A stretch of 64,000 bases of DNA from Oceanobacillus sp. FSL K6-2867 (GCF_037963145.1 NZ_CP150144.1:992001-1056000), one strand, 5' to 3'; shown: positions 8,542 to 18,385, counted from the first letter of the stretch. The notes: generated by a model not told the origin, from the sequence alone. Numbers and translations: made by a program.

Positions 8542-8925
8542 ATGGCATTGCAGCTTATGAAATTATTTGTTTCTGCATCAACAGACACAGAGGTCACGCC
8601 AGCGGTTGAAAAGTTTTTTTATGTAACAGCAGCTGACACTGAACCTGAAAGCACATTAACAATAGATGCTGCTGATTTCTTTGATGATCTTGGTGCTGAA
8701 GTCGTTGAACTCCCAGTGTTAGTAGATAATAACAGTTACTATCACGTATATATTAATGGTGTACTGCAAATGCAGGACATTTCAACTTATACTCCTGGAG
8801 CAACGGGGGTTGGATCACTTAGTATTGATGTGCCTGCCGGTCCTGATTCCATATTAACAGGAACACCAATCGTACTGGAAATAGTCAACTTCGATACGAC
8901 TTCTACTACTGATATTACAACATAA
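8542..8925 (+). CDS. DUF4183-like protein
   Basis: A 127-residue acidic protein without signal peptide or membrane segment. The central block, with YYHVYINGVLQ and a later GTPIVLEIVNF strand, is the pattern of DUF4183, a beta-rich domain often found next to exosporium or spore-surface genes in Bacillus. The first 70 residues are rich in Asp, Glu and Thr, and the C-terminus is a Thr-rich tail. It starts at an ATG with AAAGGAGAG upstream and converges on a second DUF4183 gene, the two separated by a terminator. A spore-surface role is inference from the family and from a sporulation-like -10 element upstream. Confidence 0.65.
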   Translation: MALQLMKLFVSASTDTEVTPAVEKFFYVTAADTEPESTLTIDAADFFDDLGAEVVELPVLVDNNSYYHVYINGVLQMQDISTYTPGATGVGSLSIDVPAGPDSILTGTPIVLEIVNFDTTSTTDITT

Positions 8926-8939
8926 CTTCACATGAAACA

Positions 8940-8958
8940 GGGTGGTCTTATGCCACCC
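8940..8958. terminator. Bidirectional terminator between the DUF4183 genes
   Basis: GGGTGG (8940-8945) pairs with CCACCC (8953-8958) between two convergent stop codons. The stem is short but GC-rich. Confidence 0.6.
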
Positions 8959-9336
8959 TTATTGATAAATCGTAATAAATTGCAGTATGATAGGAGTCCC
9001 TTTTGGAGGTACATCACTTGTTTTTAATCGTAATATTCCTTCCTGAATCTCATAGGTAACTGGCGGCTGCAATACGCCATTAATAAATAGATTTACATAG
9101 GATACCGTCTTTGGATCTAATATACCGCGTTCACCATATTGTTTTAATTCGTCCTTATTTGTATATTGAAGACTTTCCCCATCAGCCAATGCATTATATT
9201 GATAAGTATCCACTTTATTGATTTTCTTAGCAGCTTTGATAGGGATTTTAATACGAAACTCAGAACTTGTATTCACCATGTCACATACACGACGAGTGTT
9301 GACGATATGCTTTTTATAATGTTCTATTTCCGCCAC
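8959..9336 (-). CDS. DUF4183 domain protein
   Basis: A 125-residue basic-to-neutral protein. The C-terminal half (about residues 38-125) is a full DUF4183 domain: [10 protein letters not shown], a tyrosine/glycine turn, [20 protein letters not shown], then a final [12 protein letters not shown] strand. The start is a GTG at 9336 overlapping an AAAGGCAGGTGG ribosome binding site at short spacing, so the true start may be slightly further in. Its convergent partner carries the same domain type in a much more acidic form. No function has been shown for the domain. Spore-surface association is inference. Confidence 0.75.
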   Translation of the reverse strand: MAEIEHYKKHIVNTRRVCDMVNTSSEFRIKIPIKAAKKINKVDTYQYNALADGESLQYTNKDELKQYGERGILDPKTVSYVNLFINGVLQPPVTYEIQEGILRLKTSDVPPKGTPIILQFITIYQ

Positions 9337-9476
9337 CTGCCTTTGTTAATGAACTGGATTTATATCTTCTTCATTTTATGATTCAAGCAAAAAAATCGTT
9401 CAAAATTAGACACCCAATTATAGTTCAGAAAAAACATATGCCTCATCAGAAGTGAAATATTTGCGTAAAATAAAGA

Positions 9477-9499
9477 AGATGGCACAATCAGCACCATCT
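9477..9499 (-). terminator. Terminator of the lysine operon
   Basis: AGATGG (9477-9482) pairs with CCATCT (9494-9499). On the minus strand the stem is followed by a T-rich run, just after the DUF3870 gene that ends the operon. Confidence 0.55.
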
Positions 9500-9516
9500 C
9501 CACTTATTCATTCTTA

Positions 9517-9828
9517 TTATACCTCTATATAATTCACATATTGTTTATACAAATCATTTAAGGCAGAGGCGAGAGCATTGCCTGCTTTCCCTAAGTAATG
9601 CTGTCTTACCGTTTCAATTGGTTTATCAATCCCATCCTGCAAGCTGTAGCCCCTTAGTAATTGCTGAACAAATTCTCTCCCATGCTCCGTGGCTAATGTA
9701 CAGTTTGCAGCTACGATAACACCATATTTTTTATCAATTTCTGCTGTAATGGTTAATGTGTCATAAATGCTTTTGGCCGCCATACCTGCTGGTAGTCTTG
9801 CGTGTCCTGCAATAAATATGGTATTCAC
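9517..9828 (-). CDS. DUF3870-like protein in the lysine operon
   Basis: A protein of about 103 residues. The opening IFIAGHARLPAGMAAKSIYDTLTI matches what I recall of DUF3870, a small uncharacterised domain of Firmicutes. No membrane segment, signal peptide or metal motif is evident. A TTG at 9837 is possible, but AAAGGGG directly abuts it, whereas the GTG at 9828 has good spacing, so I use the latter. It is the last gene of an operon behind the semialdehyde dehydrogenase and lysine 6-dehydrogenase, only about 30 bases after the latter. The context suggests a role in lysine or cyclic imine metabolism. Confidence 0.65.
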   Translation of the reverse strand: MNTIFIAGHARLPAGMAAKSIYDTLTITAEIDKKYGVIVAANCTLATEHGREFVQQLLRGYSLQDGIDKPIETVRQHYLGKAGNALASALNDLYKQYVNYIEV

Positions 9829-9860
9829 TTTTGTCAAACCCCTTTGTCATCTCTAAACCT

Positions 9861-11039
9861 TTATTTTATTTTTACTGATCCCTTTTCTTTGATGGTTGCC
9901 GTTTCCAAGATGTTTACACCGCGTTTCTTCATCGCTTCGATATACGTTTGACCAGGGACAATCTGTTCTGGCGGGTATACTCCTTTTTTTGCAATTGTTC
10001 CATCACCAATCATCTGGGCAACAACTGAAATGGTATTGGCAGTCGCTTGGGCCATCGCTGTTACATTCGTTTTCCGGTCCTTATATGTTGTCATCTCATA
10101 TGTGTAGGCGGCTTCTGTTCCATCTTTTTCACCGGATACCATTACCCTTAATAGGACAGCATCATCCTTTTCACCTAACTCAACAATCGGGTCAAGCACC
10201 TTCAGAAAAACATCACGAGGTCGAATCATCTGACTATTAACCTCTACCTCATAATCTAACTTGGTTAAATTTAAATCAACAAGCAGCTTAAATTTTTCCG
10301 CATGACCTGGATAACGAATTGTCTTGTACTCAAGTGTTTCAATATCTGGAAAGGATAAAGAGAGCGTTGATGTACCTCCCGATGTATGAAAAGCTTCCAA
10401 CGGACCAAACCGTTCAAAATAAATTGGCTCTACCTCTGTTAGTGAAGGAATTTCCTGCTTGATACCATTACGAATAATGAGGGAAGGATCTGTATAATGA
10501 TCGAAAACCCCTTCCATTGAGAATACATGATTATATTCAATTGGAGGATCTGGCTTTACAGGAATTCCACCAACATATAATTTAATCGACTTTACTTGAT
10601 CAAGCTTGCTTGCACCATAGCCTGATAAAATATTGATCATCCCAGGAGCTACTCCAAGATCTGGAATGAGGGTAACCTGAGCAGTTTTCGCGTCATCTGC
10701 AAGCCCCAGCACTTTATCTGTCATATGCCCAATATGCCCGCCTAAATCTACTGAACTGACCCCTACCTCAATTGCAGTTTTAGCAACGATTTCATTAAAC
10801 GAATAGAACAATGCATTTATAACCACATCAAACTTACGAATAAATGCTGCAAGCTCCTCTCTATTGCCCGCATTTACTTGATAGGCCTTTAATTTCTTTG
10901 AATCCAGCTGCTTGCATACGAGTCGCGCCCGCTCGATATCAATATCTGCAAGTCCGACGTTTGCCACGCCAGGACTTGACACCAAATCACGTACTGCTTC
11001 TTTTCCCATCAAGCCTGAACCTAATACACCTATTTTCAT
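9861..11039 (-). CDS. L-lysine 6-dehydrogenase (saccharopine dehydrogenase family)
   Basis: A 392-residue NAD-dependent enzyme that oxidatively deaminates L-lysine at the epsilon carbon to 2-aminoadipate 6-semialdehyde, which cyclises to piperideine-6-carboxylate. The N-terminal Rossmann motif [16 protein letters not shown] is followed by [18 protein letters not shown] and TSGGTSTLS, which match the Geobacillus stearothermophilus lysine 6-dehydrogenase closely as I recall it. Saccharopine dehydrogenase proper is the alternative, but no lysine-ketoglutarate reductase is present nearby. Start at ATG 11039 with GGGAGTG upstream. It lies between the semialdehyde dehydrogenase (about 80 bases upstream) and DUF3870. 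Confidence 0.88.
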   Translation of the reverse strand: MKIGVLGSGLMGKEAVRDLVSSPGVANVGLADIDIERARLVCKQLDSKKLKAYQVNAGNREELAAFIRKFDVVINALFYSFNEIVAKTAIEVGVSSVDLGGHIGHMTDKVLGLADDAKTAQVTLIPDLGVAPGMINILSGYGASKLDQVKSIKLYVGGIPVKPDPPIEYNHVFSMEGVFDHYTDPSLIIRNGIKQEIPSLTEVEPIYFERFGPLEAFHTSGGTSTLSLSFPDIETLEYKTIRYPGHAEKFKLLVDLNLTKLDYEVEVNSQMIRPRDVFLKVLDPIVELGEKDDAVLLRVMVSGEKDGTEAAYTYEMTTYKDRKTNVTAMAQATANTISVVAQMIGDGTIAKKGVYPPEQIVPGQTYIEAMKKRGVNILETATIKEKGSVKIK

Positions 11040-11117
11040 TCGATTCACTCCCTGCTTAGACTGGTAAAAGCATCATTTATCTATTTGGCAAATCAAAAAT
11101 CCTCTATCATGGATAGC

Positions 11118-12617
11118 TTATGATTCTACATCGATTTGTGCGCGTTGTAATTTTCCACTGTAATCCACGTAAATTGCCTTCCATTCTGTAAAAACATCCA
11201 ATGCTTGGATTCCGGAATCCCGGTGACCGTTCCCGGTCCCTTTTGTTCCTCCAAACGGCAAGTGAATTTCTGCTCCAGTCGTCCCTGCATTCACATAGAC
11301 GATCCCAGTATCCAAATCTCGCTGCGCTTTAAAAACACGGTTCACATCATTTGTAAAAATCGAGCTGGACAGTCCATATGTCACACCATTATTTACTTCA
11401 ATTGCTTCTTCAAAGCTCGCAACGGGGATAATCGAAACAACTGGACCGAAAATTTCTTCCTGTGCAATCCGCATATCTGCCGTAGCATTCGTAAACAGTG
11501 TCGGAGCAAAGTAATAGCCATTTTTATGCGAATCCTCTGTCAGCTCATAACCACCTGCAAGCAGCCTGGCCCCTTCTTCCCTGCCAATTCCGATATATTG
11601 CTTTATTTTATCAATGCCGGATTGATTAATAATCGGTCCCACTTTGATCGATTCATCAAGTCCATTGCCGATGGTCAGCTTATTCATTGCAGCAAGCAGC
11701 CTTTCTTCTAAAGCACGCTTTACCTTTTCATGTATAATAACCCGGCTGCATGCTGTACAGCGCTGGCCGCTCGTGCCAAAAGCACTCCAAAGTATTCCTT
11801 CGACTGCAAGATCCAAATCGGCATCTTCCATGACGATTACAGCATTCTTTCCGCCCATTTCTAAGGAAACCTTCTTTAATAGCTTTCCGCATTCACTTGC
11901 AATATTTCTCCCAGTATCATTGGATCCTGTAAAAGAAATTACACGAATATCCTCATGATGGACCATTGCGTCACCAACGATTGATCCCGAACCAAACACA
12001 ACATTAATAATCCCTTCAGGCAGACCAGCTTCCTCAAAAATTTTAGCGAGCTCATATGCCATGATTGGTGTTTCCGTAGCTGGTTTCCAAATGACCGCAT
12101 TTCCTGCCACAATTGCAGGAAATGACTTCCATGTGGCAATTGCAATCGGAAAATTCCACGGTGTAATAATCCCGACAACTCCTACTGGGGCACGCTGACT
12201 CATCGCAAATTTATCTTTTAATTCAGCAGGTGTTGTCTGACCGAATAAGCGCCGTCCCTCTCCGGCCATGTAAAATGCCATATCAATTCCCTCTTGAACC
12301 TCTCCTCGTGCTTCTTCAATTACTTTCCCGTTTTCCATTGTCAAAAGCTGTGACAGTCTTTCTTTACGCTCTTTCATAATGTAGCCAACACGGTATAGCA
12401 CTTCTGCACGCTGTGGTGCAGGGACAAGCGCCCATTCTTTCTGCGCAGCTTTGGCAGCAGCCGCCGCTTCGTTCACCATTTCTTTCGTTGATAAAGGCAC
12501 TTGCACAATTTCTTCCCCTGTTGCCGGATTAATCACTGCCTGGACATTATTTACTTCGGACCATTTTCCATTAATAAAGTTACGAAGCTTTTCAACCTCT
12601 AATAATAGCGCTGTCAT
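11118..12617 (-). CDS. Aldehyde dehydrogenase, probable 2-aminoadipate semialdehyde dehydrogenase
   Basis: A 499-residue NAD(P)-dependent aldehyde dehydrogenase. Catalytic residues are visible: Asn155 in ITPWNFP, Glu253 in LEMGGKN and Cys287 in SGQRCTAC. The start is ATG 12617 with AGGAGGG. It is the first gene of an operon with lysine 6-dehydrogenase, whose product is an aldehyde, so oxidation of 2-aminoadipate semialdehyde to 2-aminoadipate is the natural assignment. The superfamily alone would allow other aldehydes. Its promoter faces away from the kynurenine operon and appears to share a palindromic -35 with it. Confidence 0.85.
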   Translation of the reverse strand: MTALLLEVEKLRNFINGKWSEVNNVQAVINPATGEEIVQVPLSTKEMVNEAAAAAKAAQKEWALVPAPQRAEVLYRVGYIMKERKERLSQLLTMENGKVIEEARGEVQEGIDMAFYMAGEGRRLFGQTTPAELKDKFAMSQRAPVGVVGIITPWNFPIAIATWKSFPAIVAGNAVIWKPATETPIMAYELAKIFEEAGLPEGIINVVFGSGSIVGDAMVHHEDIRVISFTGSNDTGRNIASECGKLLKKVSLEMGGKNAVIVMEDADLDLAVEGILWSAFGTSGQRCTACSRVIIHEKVKRALEERLLAAMNKLTIGNGLDESIKVGPIINQSGIDKIKQYIGIGREEGARLLAGGYELTEDSHKNGYYFAPTLFTNATADMRIAQEEIFGPVVSIIPVASFEEAIEVNNGVTYGLSSSIFTNDVNRVFKAQRDLDTGIVYVNAGTTGAEIHLPFGGTKGTGNGHRDSGIQALDVFTEWKAIYVDYSGKLQRAQIDVES

Positions 12618-12694
12618 AATTATCCCTCCTAAATAATTTAAAGCAGTACACCGTGTTTTTTACCCTATCTCTATATATTTTATTTTCTACCTCT

Positions 12695-12745
12695 AGTATA
12701 AATGAGTATAATTTAATTGTACAATTGTTATTAAAATACTAAATT
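12695..12745. promoter_or_regulatory. Shared divergent promoter of the lysine and tryptophan operons
   Basis: The perfect palindrome AATTGTACAATT lies at 12715-12726. On the plus strand TTGTAC (12717-12722) has TAAATT at 12740-12745, a 17-base spacer. On the minus strand TTGTAC (12719-12724) has TATACT at 12695-12700, an 18-base spacer. The two -35 elements overlap within the palindrome, so one regulator bound there would control both operons. Confidence 0.6.
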
Positions 12746-12809
12746 TATTGGATATTTCCTTACTTCTTATGTTAGATTGAACATACAAATGCAAAAGGGG
12801 GCCAATTTT

Positions 12810-14081
12810 ATGATGTATTCACGTCAATATGCACAGCAATTGGATCAAGAGGATTGCCTGAAACATTTTCGAACTGAATTCTACATACCGAACGATGCAA
12901 TTTATGTTGATGGCAATTCCCTCGGACTATTATCAAAACGGGCTGAGCATTTTGTAATTGAAGTCATGAGTGATTGGAAAATTCATGCTATTGATGGTTG
13001 GACAGATGGTAATTATCCCTGGTTTTATTTAGCCGAAAAGCTCGGTAAAATGTCAGCGAACCTTGTTGGCGCAAAGCAAAAGGAAGTGATCATTACTGGT
13101 TCAACGACAACTAATCTTCATCAGCTGACAGCAAGCTTCTATCACCCAAAAGGTACAAGAACCAAAATTCTTGCGGACGCATTGAATTTCCCTTCTGATA
13201 TTTATGCATTAAAAAGTCAATTAGTACGAAATGGATTTAATCCTCAAACTCATCTCGTCCAAGTTCCGAGTACTGATGGCAATACATTGAAAACAGAAGA
13301 TATTATCGATTGCATGACAAACGAAATCGCATTAATTGTACTGCCCAGTGTCCTCTATCGCAGTGGCCAAATTTTAGATATGCAAAGGATAACAAAAGAA
13401 GCTCGCAAACGAGGAATTCTTATTGGCTTTGATCTATGCCATTCGATTGGTGCAATTCCTCATAGTCTATCGCAATGGGGTGCTGACTTTGCTTTTTGGT
13501 GTACGTATAAGCATTTAAATGGAGGCCCTGGAAGTGTTGGAGGATTGTATGTTAATCAAAATCATTTCGGCAAAACACCAGGACTTGCGGGATGGTTTAG
13601 TTCTTCCAAGGAAAAGCAATTTGATATGGAGCATGAATTAACCCCTGCAAACCATGCGGGCGCCTATCAAATCGGAACGCCACATGTATTGAGTATGGCA
13701 CCATTACTCGGCTCCCTAGAAATGTTTGAGGAAGCCGGCATTGAAAATGTCCGCAAAAAATCGTTACGGCTAACTGCGTACTTAATGGACTTGATTGAAA
13801 GCGAATTGGCCTCATATTCCTTTTCCATCGCAAATCCTAGGCAAGATCATGAGCGAGGTGGACACGTTTTATTGCTGCATCCAGAAGCAGCACGAATTTG
13901 CAAAGCATTAAAAGCAAATGGCATTATTCCTGACTTTCGCAATCCAAATGGAATACGGATTGCCCCTGTTGCCTTATACAATACGTTTGAAGAAATATGG
14001 CAAATGGTGCAACTCTTAAAAAACATTATGGAGAAGGAAAGCTATAAAAACTATGAAAATAAACGAGGTGTAATTGCATGA
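12810..14081 (+). CDS. kynU: Kynureninase
   Basis: A 423-residue PLP enzyme (fold type I) that cleaves L-kynurenine to anthranilate and L-alanine. Family features: [11 protein letters not shown] near residue 32, [10 protein letters not shown] for phosphate binding, [10 protein letters not shown] with Asp208 and His211, and the PLP lysine Lys234 in [20 protein letters not shown] 12810 is preceded by AAAAGGGGG at 8 bases. It is the first gene of the operon and overlaps kynB by four bases (ATGA). No kynurenine 3-monooxygenase gene is present, so the route stops at anthranilate within this window. Confidence 0.95.
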   Translation: MMYSRQYAQQLDQEDCLKHFRTEFYIPNDAIYVDGNSLGLLSKRAEHFVIEVMSDWKIHAIDGWTDGNYPWFYLAEKLGKMSANLVGAKQKEVIITGSTTTNLHQLTASFYHPKGTRTKILADALNFPSDIYALKSQLVRNGFNPQTHLVQVPSTDGNTLKTEDIIDCMTNEIALIVLPSVLYRSGQILDMQRITKEARKRGILIGFDLCHSIGAIPHSLSQWGADFAFWCTYKHLNGGPGSVGGLYVNQNHFGKTPGLAGWFSSSKEKQFDMEHELTPANHAGAYQIGTPHVLSMAPLLGSLEMFEEAGIENVRKKSLRLTAYLMDLIESELASYSFSIANPRQDHERGGHVLLLHPEAARICKALKANGIIPDFRNPNGIRIAPVALYNTFEEIWQMVQLLKNIMEKESYKNYENKRGVIA

Positions 14082-14710
14082 GTAAATGGATTGATATTTC
14101 ACAACCCCTAACGAATGATATGGCACATTGGCCTGGAGATACACCATTCCATTATAAGCTTTCTGCCACAAAGGAGCAGACCGGCTCTGCCAATATTGGA
14201 GAAATCACAACAAGTCTGCACACCGGAACACATATTGATGCCCCCTTTCATTTTGACTCCAATGGTAAAACCGTTGATCAGCTCGACCTCGATCTTTATA
14301 CCGGAAAAGCTGTCGTCATCGATGTCAGTCATACAGATAAGATTACAGCAGCAGTACTTAAAAATTACCACCTTGATCATGCTCCAAGACTGCTATTGCG
14401 AACATCACGGAATAGCCCAAAGCGGTTCCCAAGCAAATTCCCTTATCTTGATTCAGAAATTGCCCAGTTTTTAGGCGAAAAAGGCATTCAATTACTTGGC
14501 GTTGATATCCCCTCTGTCGATGCACCGGACAGCAAAGAACTTAACACACATCATGCCCTCCACCAACATGGAATTCACATTTTGGAAAATATTATGCTCG
14601 ACCATATTCATCCGGGAATATATGAATTAATAGCTTTGCCGCTGGCAATTCACGGTGCAGACGGCAGTCCAGTTCGTGCAGTATTACGTCCACTGGAGGA
14701 GAATAAATAA
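14078..14710 (+). CDS. kynB: Kynurenine formamidase (cyclase family)
   Basis: A 210-residue metal-dependent hydrolase that converts N-formyl-L-kynurenine to L-kynurenine and formate. The metal-binding signature [12 protein letters not shown] is present near residue 48, with further His and Asp residues in the [12 protein letters not shown] segment. The length is typical for bacterial KynB. It overlaps kynU upstream and kynA downstream, so the three are translationally coupled and sit in the order U-B-A. Confidence 0.95.
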   Translation: MSKWIDISQPLTNDMAHWPGDTPFHYKLSATKEQTGSANIGEITTSLHTGTHIDAPFHFDSNGKTVDQLDLDLYTGKAVVIDVSHTDKITAAVLKNYHLDHAPRLLLRTSRNSPKRFPSKFPYLDSEIAQFLGEKGIQLLGVDIPSVDAPDSKELNTHHALHQHGIHILENIMLDHIHPGIYELIALPLAIHGADGSPVRAVLRPLEENK

Positions 14711-15555
14711 TGAAGGATTCCTCCAACAAAACTTTTCAATCGGAAAAAGGAATTCATACAGATTTTATGGAGAAAATGACATATGGAGATTATCTTCAGC
14801 TTGAGCCTTTATTATCGAGTCAAAAACGATTATCCAGCCACCATGATGAAATGCTATTTATAATTATCCATCAAGTTAGCGAGCTATGGCTAAAACTTAT
14901 CATACATGAAATACAGTCTGCAATCGAAAAAATTCAAGCAAACGAACTGCAAGCGTCCTATAAAATGCTTGCCCGTGTCAGCAAAATACAATCACAGATT
15001 ATTCAAGCTTGGGATGTTCTTTCAACGTTAACACCTGCAGAATATATGGAATTCAGAGACAAACTGGGAAATGCTTCTGGATTTCAGTCTTACCAATACC
15101 GCCTAGTCGAATTTGTCCTAGGCTATAAAACTCCATTTATTTTGAAAATATATCAAAAGGATAAGAAGCTCCATAAAATTTTAAAGGATGCCTATCATGC
15201 ACCTGGGCTTTATGACGTTGCTGTTCAGGCATTGGCAAAGGAAGGCTTAGCAATTGATGAAGCAGTTTTAAAAAGAGATGTATCTAAAACATATCAAAAA
15301 CATAAAAGTGTCGAAGAGGCATGGCTGACCGTTTATCAAAATGTGAGCCAGTATTGGGACCTTTACCAATTAGCTGAAAAACTCGTAGATATTGAGGATT
15401 GGTTCCAGCAATGGCGTTTCAGACATATGAAAACTGTTGAACGTATTATCGGTCATAAAGCAGGTACTGGTGGCTCAACTGGTGTCAGCTATTTAAAAAA
15501 AGTTCTGGAGCATTATTTTTTTCCTGAGCTTTGGGAAATTCGAACAAAGCTTTAA
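14710..15555 (+). CDS. kynA: Tryptophan 2,3-dioxygenase
   Basis: A 281-residue haem protein that opens the indole ring of L-tryptophan to N-formylkynurenine, the first step of the pathway. The N-terminal [14 protein letters not shown], the [15 protein letters not shown] helix, the proximal His in [12 protein letters not shown], and the [11 protein letters not shown] loop are all family features. The start overlaps the kynB stop (TAATG), with GGAGGAG upstream. The length matches the bacterial family. Confidence 0.96.
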   Translation: MKDSSNKTFQSEKGIHTDFMEKMTYGDYLQLEPLLSSQKRLSSHHDEMLFIIIHQVSELWLKLIIHEIQSAIEKIQANELQASYKMLARVSKIQSQIIQAWDVLSTLTPAEYMEFRDKLGNASGFQSYQYRLVEFVLGYKTPFILKIYQKDKKLHKILKDAYHAPGLYDVAVQALAKEGLAIDEAVLKRDVSKTYQKHKSVEEAWLTVYQNVSQYWDLYQLAEKLVDIEDWFQQWRFRHMKTVERIIGHKAGTGGSTGVSYLKKVLEHYFFPELWEIRTKL

Positions 15556-15637
15556 CTATATATAGAAGTTCTTCAAAATAAAAATGAGTATGCTATACTA
15601 ATAAGATAACTTTTTCTAACATGAAAGGAATTACAGC

Positions 15638-16981
15638 ATGAACAAAAACAAAGAACAATGGTCGACAAAGCTCGGCTTTATCCTATCTTCTGCTGGAGCG
15701 GCAGTCGGTCTTGGAGCAATCTGGAAATTTCCTTATATGACGGGAATGAATGGCGGGGGCGCCTTTTTTCTCCTGTTTATTGGCTTTACCATCATTCTTG
15801 GCCTTCCCCTTTTAATTGGAGAATTTATCATCGGAAGAGGGTCGCAAAAAGAAGCGGTCTCAGCTTACAAGACACTGGCACCAAAAACTCCTTGGTCATT
15901 TATTGGGCAGTGGGGCGTGGCGGGAGCATTCATTTTGATGGCATTTTACAGTGTCGTAGGAGGCTGGGTCCTTCTTTACAGTCTCATGTCTATACCTGGC
16001 CAAATCATTAAAGAAAATGCGATTTATCCCGAGCTATTTGAAATTATTACTGGCAGCCCGCTCGTGACGATTTTAGGTCTTGGATTATTTGTGCTCATTA
16101 ATATTATTGTTGTATCTCTCGGAATTACAAATGGAATCGAGAAATCAAATAAGGTTCTAATGCCTTTACTTTTTATTTTCTTTGTAATTCTCGTGATTCG
16201 TTCCGTTACGTTTGAAGGAGCAATGGAAGGGATTCGCTTCTTCCTCCAGCCCGACTTTTCCAAGCTGAATGCAGAAAATGTCCTATATGCACTTGGGCAA
16301 GCATTCTTTTCCTTAGCAGTTGGAATCTCGGTAATGGTGACATATAGCTCTTACTTGAAAAAAGATGTCAGTTTACCGGCATCAGCTGGTTCGGTAAGTA
16401 TTATGAATATTTTTGTTTCCCTACTCGCGGGATTAGCAATCTTTCCGGTTGTATTTGCCTTTGGTTTAGAGCCTGCAGAAGGTCCTGGACTACTGTTTAT
16501 TGTACTTCCTGAAGTATTTGCACAAATGCCGTTCGGTGAATTGTTTTTAAGCTTATTTTTACTGTTGTTTTTATTCGCGGTACTGACATCGTCCTTCAGT
16601 ATGCTGGAAATTATTACTGCAGCCTTTACAGAAAATAAACAGCGCTCAAGAAAGAAAGTTGCATTCATTGCCGGTTTACTCGTATTTCTAGCAGGCATTC
16701 CATCTGCACTATCCACCAATCTGCTTACGGATTTCACTTTATTCGGTTTAACCGTATTTGACGCAAGTGATTTCCTTGTAAGTAATATTATGCTGCCTGG
16801 TGGCTGTCTATTTATTTCATTGTTTATCGGCTTTAAATTGGATAAATCATTATTAAGGCAGGAATTTTCCTATGGAAACCAATTGCCAAATGGGTTGTTC
16901 CATATATGGTTTCAGATTATGCGCTGGTTAGTACCTGCTACAATTATTATTGTTTTTCTAAGCTCTTTAGGAATTTTATAA
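15638..16981 (+). CDS. Sodium-dependent amino-acid transporter, NSS family (probable tryptophan uptake)
   Basis: A 447-residue membrane protein of the neurotransmitter:sodium symporter family with about 11-12 helices, the size of the Bacillus halodurans MhsT and related TnaT transporters. The first helix carries the unwound Na+/substrate motif AAVGLGAIWKFPY followed by NGGGAFFLLF. It follows kynA by 82 bases. TTCAAA and TATACT in that gap could give an extra promoter. Its place behind kynUBA makes tryptophan or another hydrophobic or aromatic amino acid the likely substrate. That is inference from context. Confidence 0.9.
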   Translation: MNKNKEQWSTKLGFILSSAGAAVGLGAIWKFPYMTGMNGGGAFFLLFIGFTIILGLPLLIGEFIIGRGSQKEAVSAYKTLAPKTPWSFIGQWGVAGAFILMAFYSVVGGWVLLYSLMSIPGQIIKENAIYPELFEIITGSPLVTILGLGLFVLINIIVVSLGITNGIEKSNKVLMPLLFIFFVILVIRSVTFEGAMEGIRFFLQPDFSKLNAENVLYALGQAFFSLAVGISVMVTYSSYLKKDVSLPASAGSVSIMNIFVSLLAGLAIFPVVFAFGLEPAEGPGLLFIVLPEVFAQMPFGELFLSLFLLLFLFAVLTSSFSMLEIITAAFTENKQRSRKKVAFIAGLLVFLAGIPSALSTNLLTDFTLFGLTVFDASDFLVSNIMLPGGCLFISLFIGFKLDKSLLRQEFSYGNQLPNGLFHIWFQIMRWLVPATIIIVFLSSLGIL

Positions 16982-17041
16982 TACGTAGGTTTTTTTCACG
17001 CAAGGAGAAACTGAAAAATTTCGCCCTGAGGAGTGACATAC

Positions 17042-18385
17042 ATGCCACCTAAAATTGTGATTGTCGGCGGTGTTGGCGGCGGAGCTACCGTCGCCGCCCA
17101 AATCCGCAGAAACGATAAAGATTCCGAAATCATCATCTTTGATAAAGGTGGATACATTTCTTTCGCAAACTGCGGTATCCCTTATTATCTTGGCGATGTG
17201 GTTCAACACAGAGAGGATCTTCTGTATCCTCCTGTAAAATTTATGAAAAAATACGATGTTTCAGTTCATACGAATACGGAAGTCATTTCGATATCGCGCT
17301 CTGGTAAAAATATAAAATATCGGAGAGATGGCAAAGTGCAGGAGGAGACCTATGATAAACTAATTCTTTCTCCTGGTGCCTCTGCAGTTGTTCCGGACTT
17401 AGAGGGAATTCGGAATAATCGAACCTTTACTGTGAAAACGATTGAGGATATGGATGCTATCCATACATTCATCCAACAACACACACCAAAAACAGCTGCT
17501 GTAGTTGGCGGAGGATTTATTGGCTTAGAAATGGTTGAAAACCTGCATGCTCTAGGATTAAATTGCACCATCATCGATCGTTCCTCACAAGTAAGCAAAA
17601 TCGTTGATGATGATATGGCAGCAATAGTTGAAGAACATTTACAGGATAAAGGAATTGAGCTCATTTTAAATGACGGCTTAAAGAGCTTTAAAAATGATGG
17701 TAAGGCATTATTTTTAAATAGTGGGAAACAACTGGAAGCTGATATGACGATTCTCGCTATCGGGATAAAACCGAATACCGATTTAGCCATCAACGCGGCA
17801 CTTGAATTAGGAAGTACTGGTGCCATTTCTGTAAATGAATATATGCAGACAACAGATCCTGATATTTATGCATTAGGAGATGTCGTTGAAACAAAAGACT
17901 TATTAACCGGGTCTCCAAGGCATATCGCACTCGCTTGGCTCGCGCATCGTCAGGCGGCTATTATTGCTGCGCATTTGGATGGAAAGCATATTCCAAATCG
18001 CGGCAATACAGGTTCTTCCATTATGAAGGTATTTGATTTAACAGTCGCTGCAACTGGGCATAACCGACAGAGCTTGCACCAGGAAGGAAAACAATTTGAG
18101 AGTGCAGTCCTTGCATCCATTTCTCATGCCAGCTACTATCCAGGTTCAAAGGAAATTTGGTTAAAACTTTTCTTCCATCCAGAAACAGGTCTTATCTATG
18201 GGGCCAATGTTGTAGGGTATGATGGTGTTGATAAACGGATGGCTGTTTTGGCTACTGCCATCAAAGGAAATTTAACTGTACGTGATCTTCCAGAGCTTGA
18301 GCTCGGATATGCACCACCTTATTCCAGCTCAAAGGATCCAATCAATATTATTGGCTATAAAGCAATCGATATGCTTAAAGAGTAA
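17042..18385 (+). CDS. CoA-disulfide reductase-like flavoprotein
   Basis: A 447-residue FAD/NAD(P)H disulfide oxidoreductase. GGVGGGATVAAQIRR is the FAD-binding start, FANCGIPYYLGD carries the single redox Cys44 typical of CoA-disulfide reductases, and VVGGGFIGLEM binds NAD(P)H. The C-terminal dimerisation domain ends near YAPPYSSSKDP, and there is no fused rhodanese domain. ATG 17042 has TGAGGAG 8 bases upstream. It lies 60 bases behind the transporter with no terminator between, so it is probably in the kyn operon. A thiol-redox role beside oxygenase chemistry is plausible. Related NADH oxidases cannot be fully excluded. Confidence 0.82.
   Translation: MPPKIVIVGGVGGGATVAAQIRRNDKDSEIIIFDKGGYISFANCGIPYYLGDVVQHREDLLYPPVKFMKKYDVSVHTNTEVISISRSGKNIKYRRDGKVQEETYDKLILSPGASAVVPDLEGIRNNRTFTVKTIEDMDAIHTFIQQHTPKTAAVVGGGFIGLEMVENLHALGLNCTIIDRSSQVSKIVDDDMAAIVEEHLQDKGIELILNDGLKSFKNDGKALFLNSGKQLEADMTILAIGIKPNTDLAINAALELGSTGAISVNEYMQTTDPDIYALGDVVETKDLLTGSPRHIALAWLAHRQAAIIAAHLDGKHIPNRGNTGSSIMKVFDLTVAATGHNRQSLHQEGKQFESAVLASISHASYYPGSKEIWLKLFFHPETGLIYGANVVGYDGVDKRMAVLATAIKGNLTVRDLPELELGYAPPYSSSKDPINIIGYKAIDMLKE

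Noticed and set aside
9861..11039. Saccharopine dehydrogenase in a lysine-ketoglutarate reductase pathway
   Set aside because: The sequence matches lysine 6-dehydrogenase more closely, and there is no lysine-ketoglutarate reductase gene in the block.
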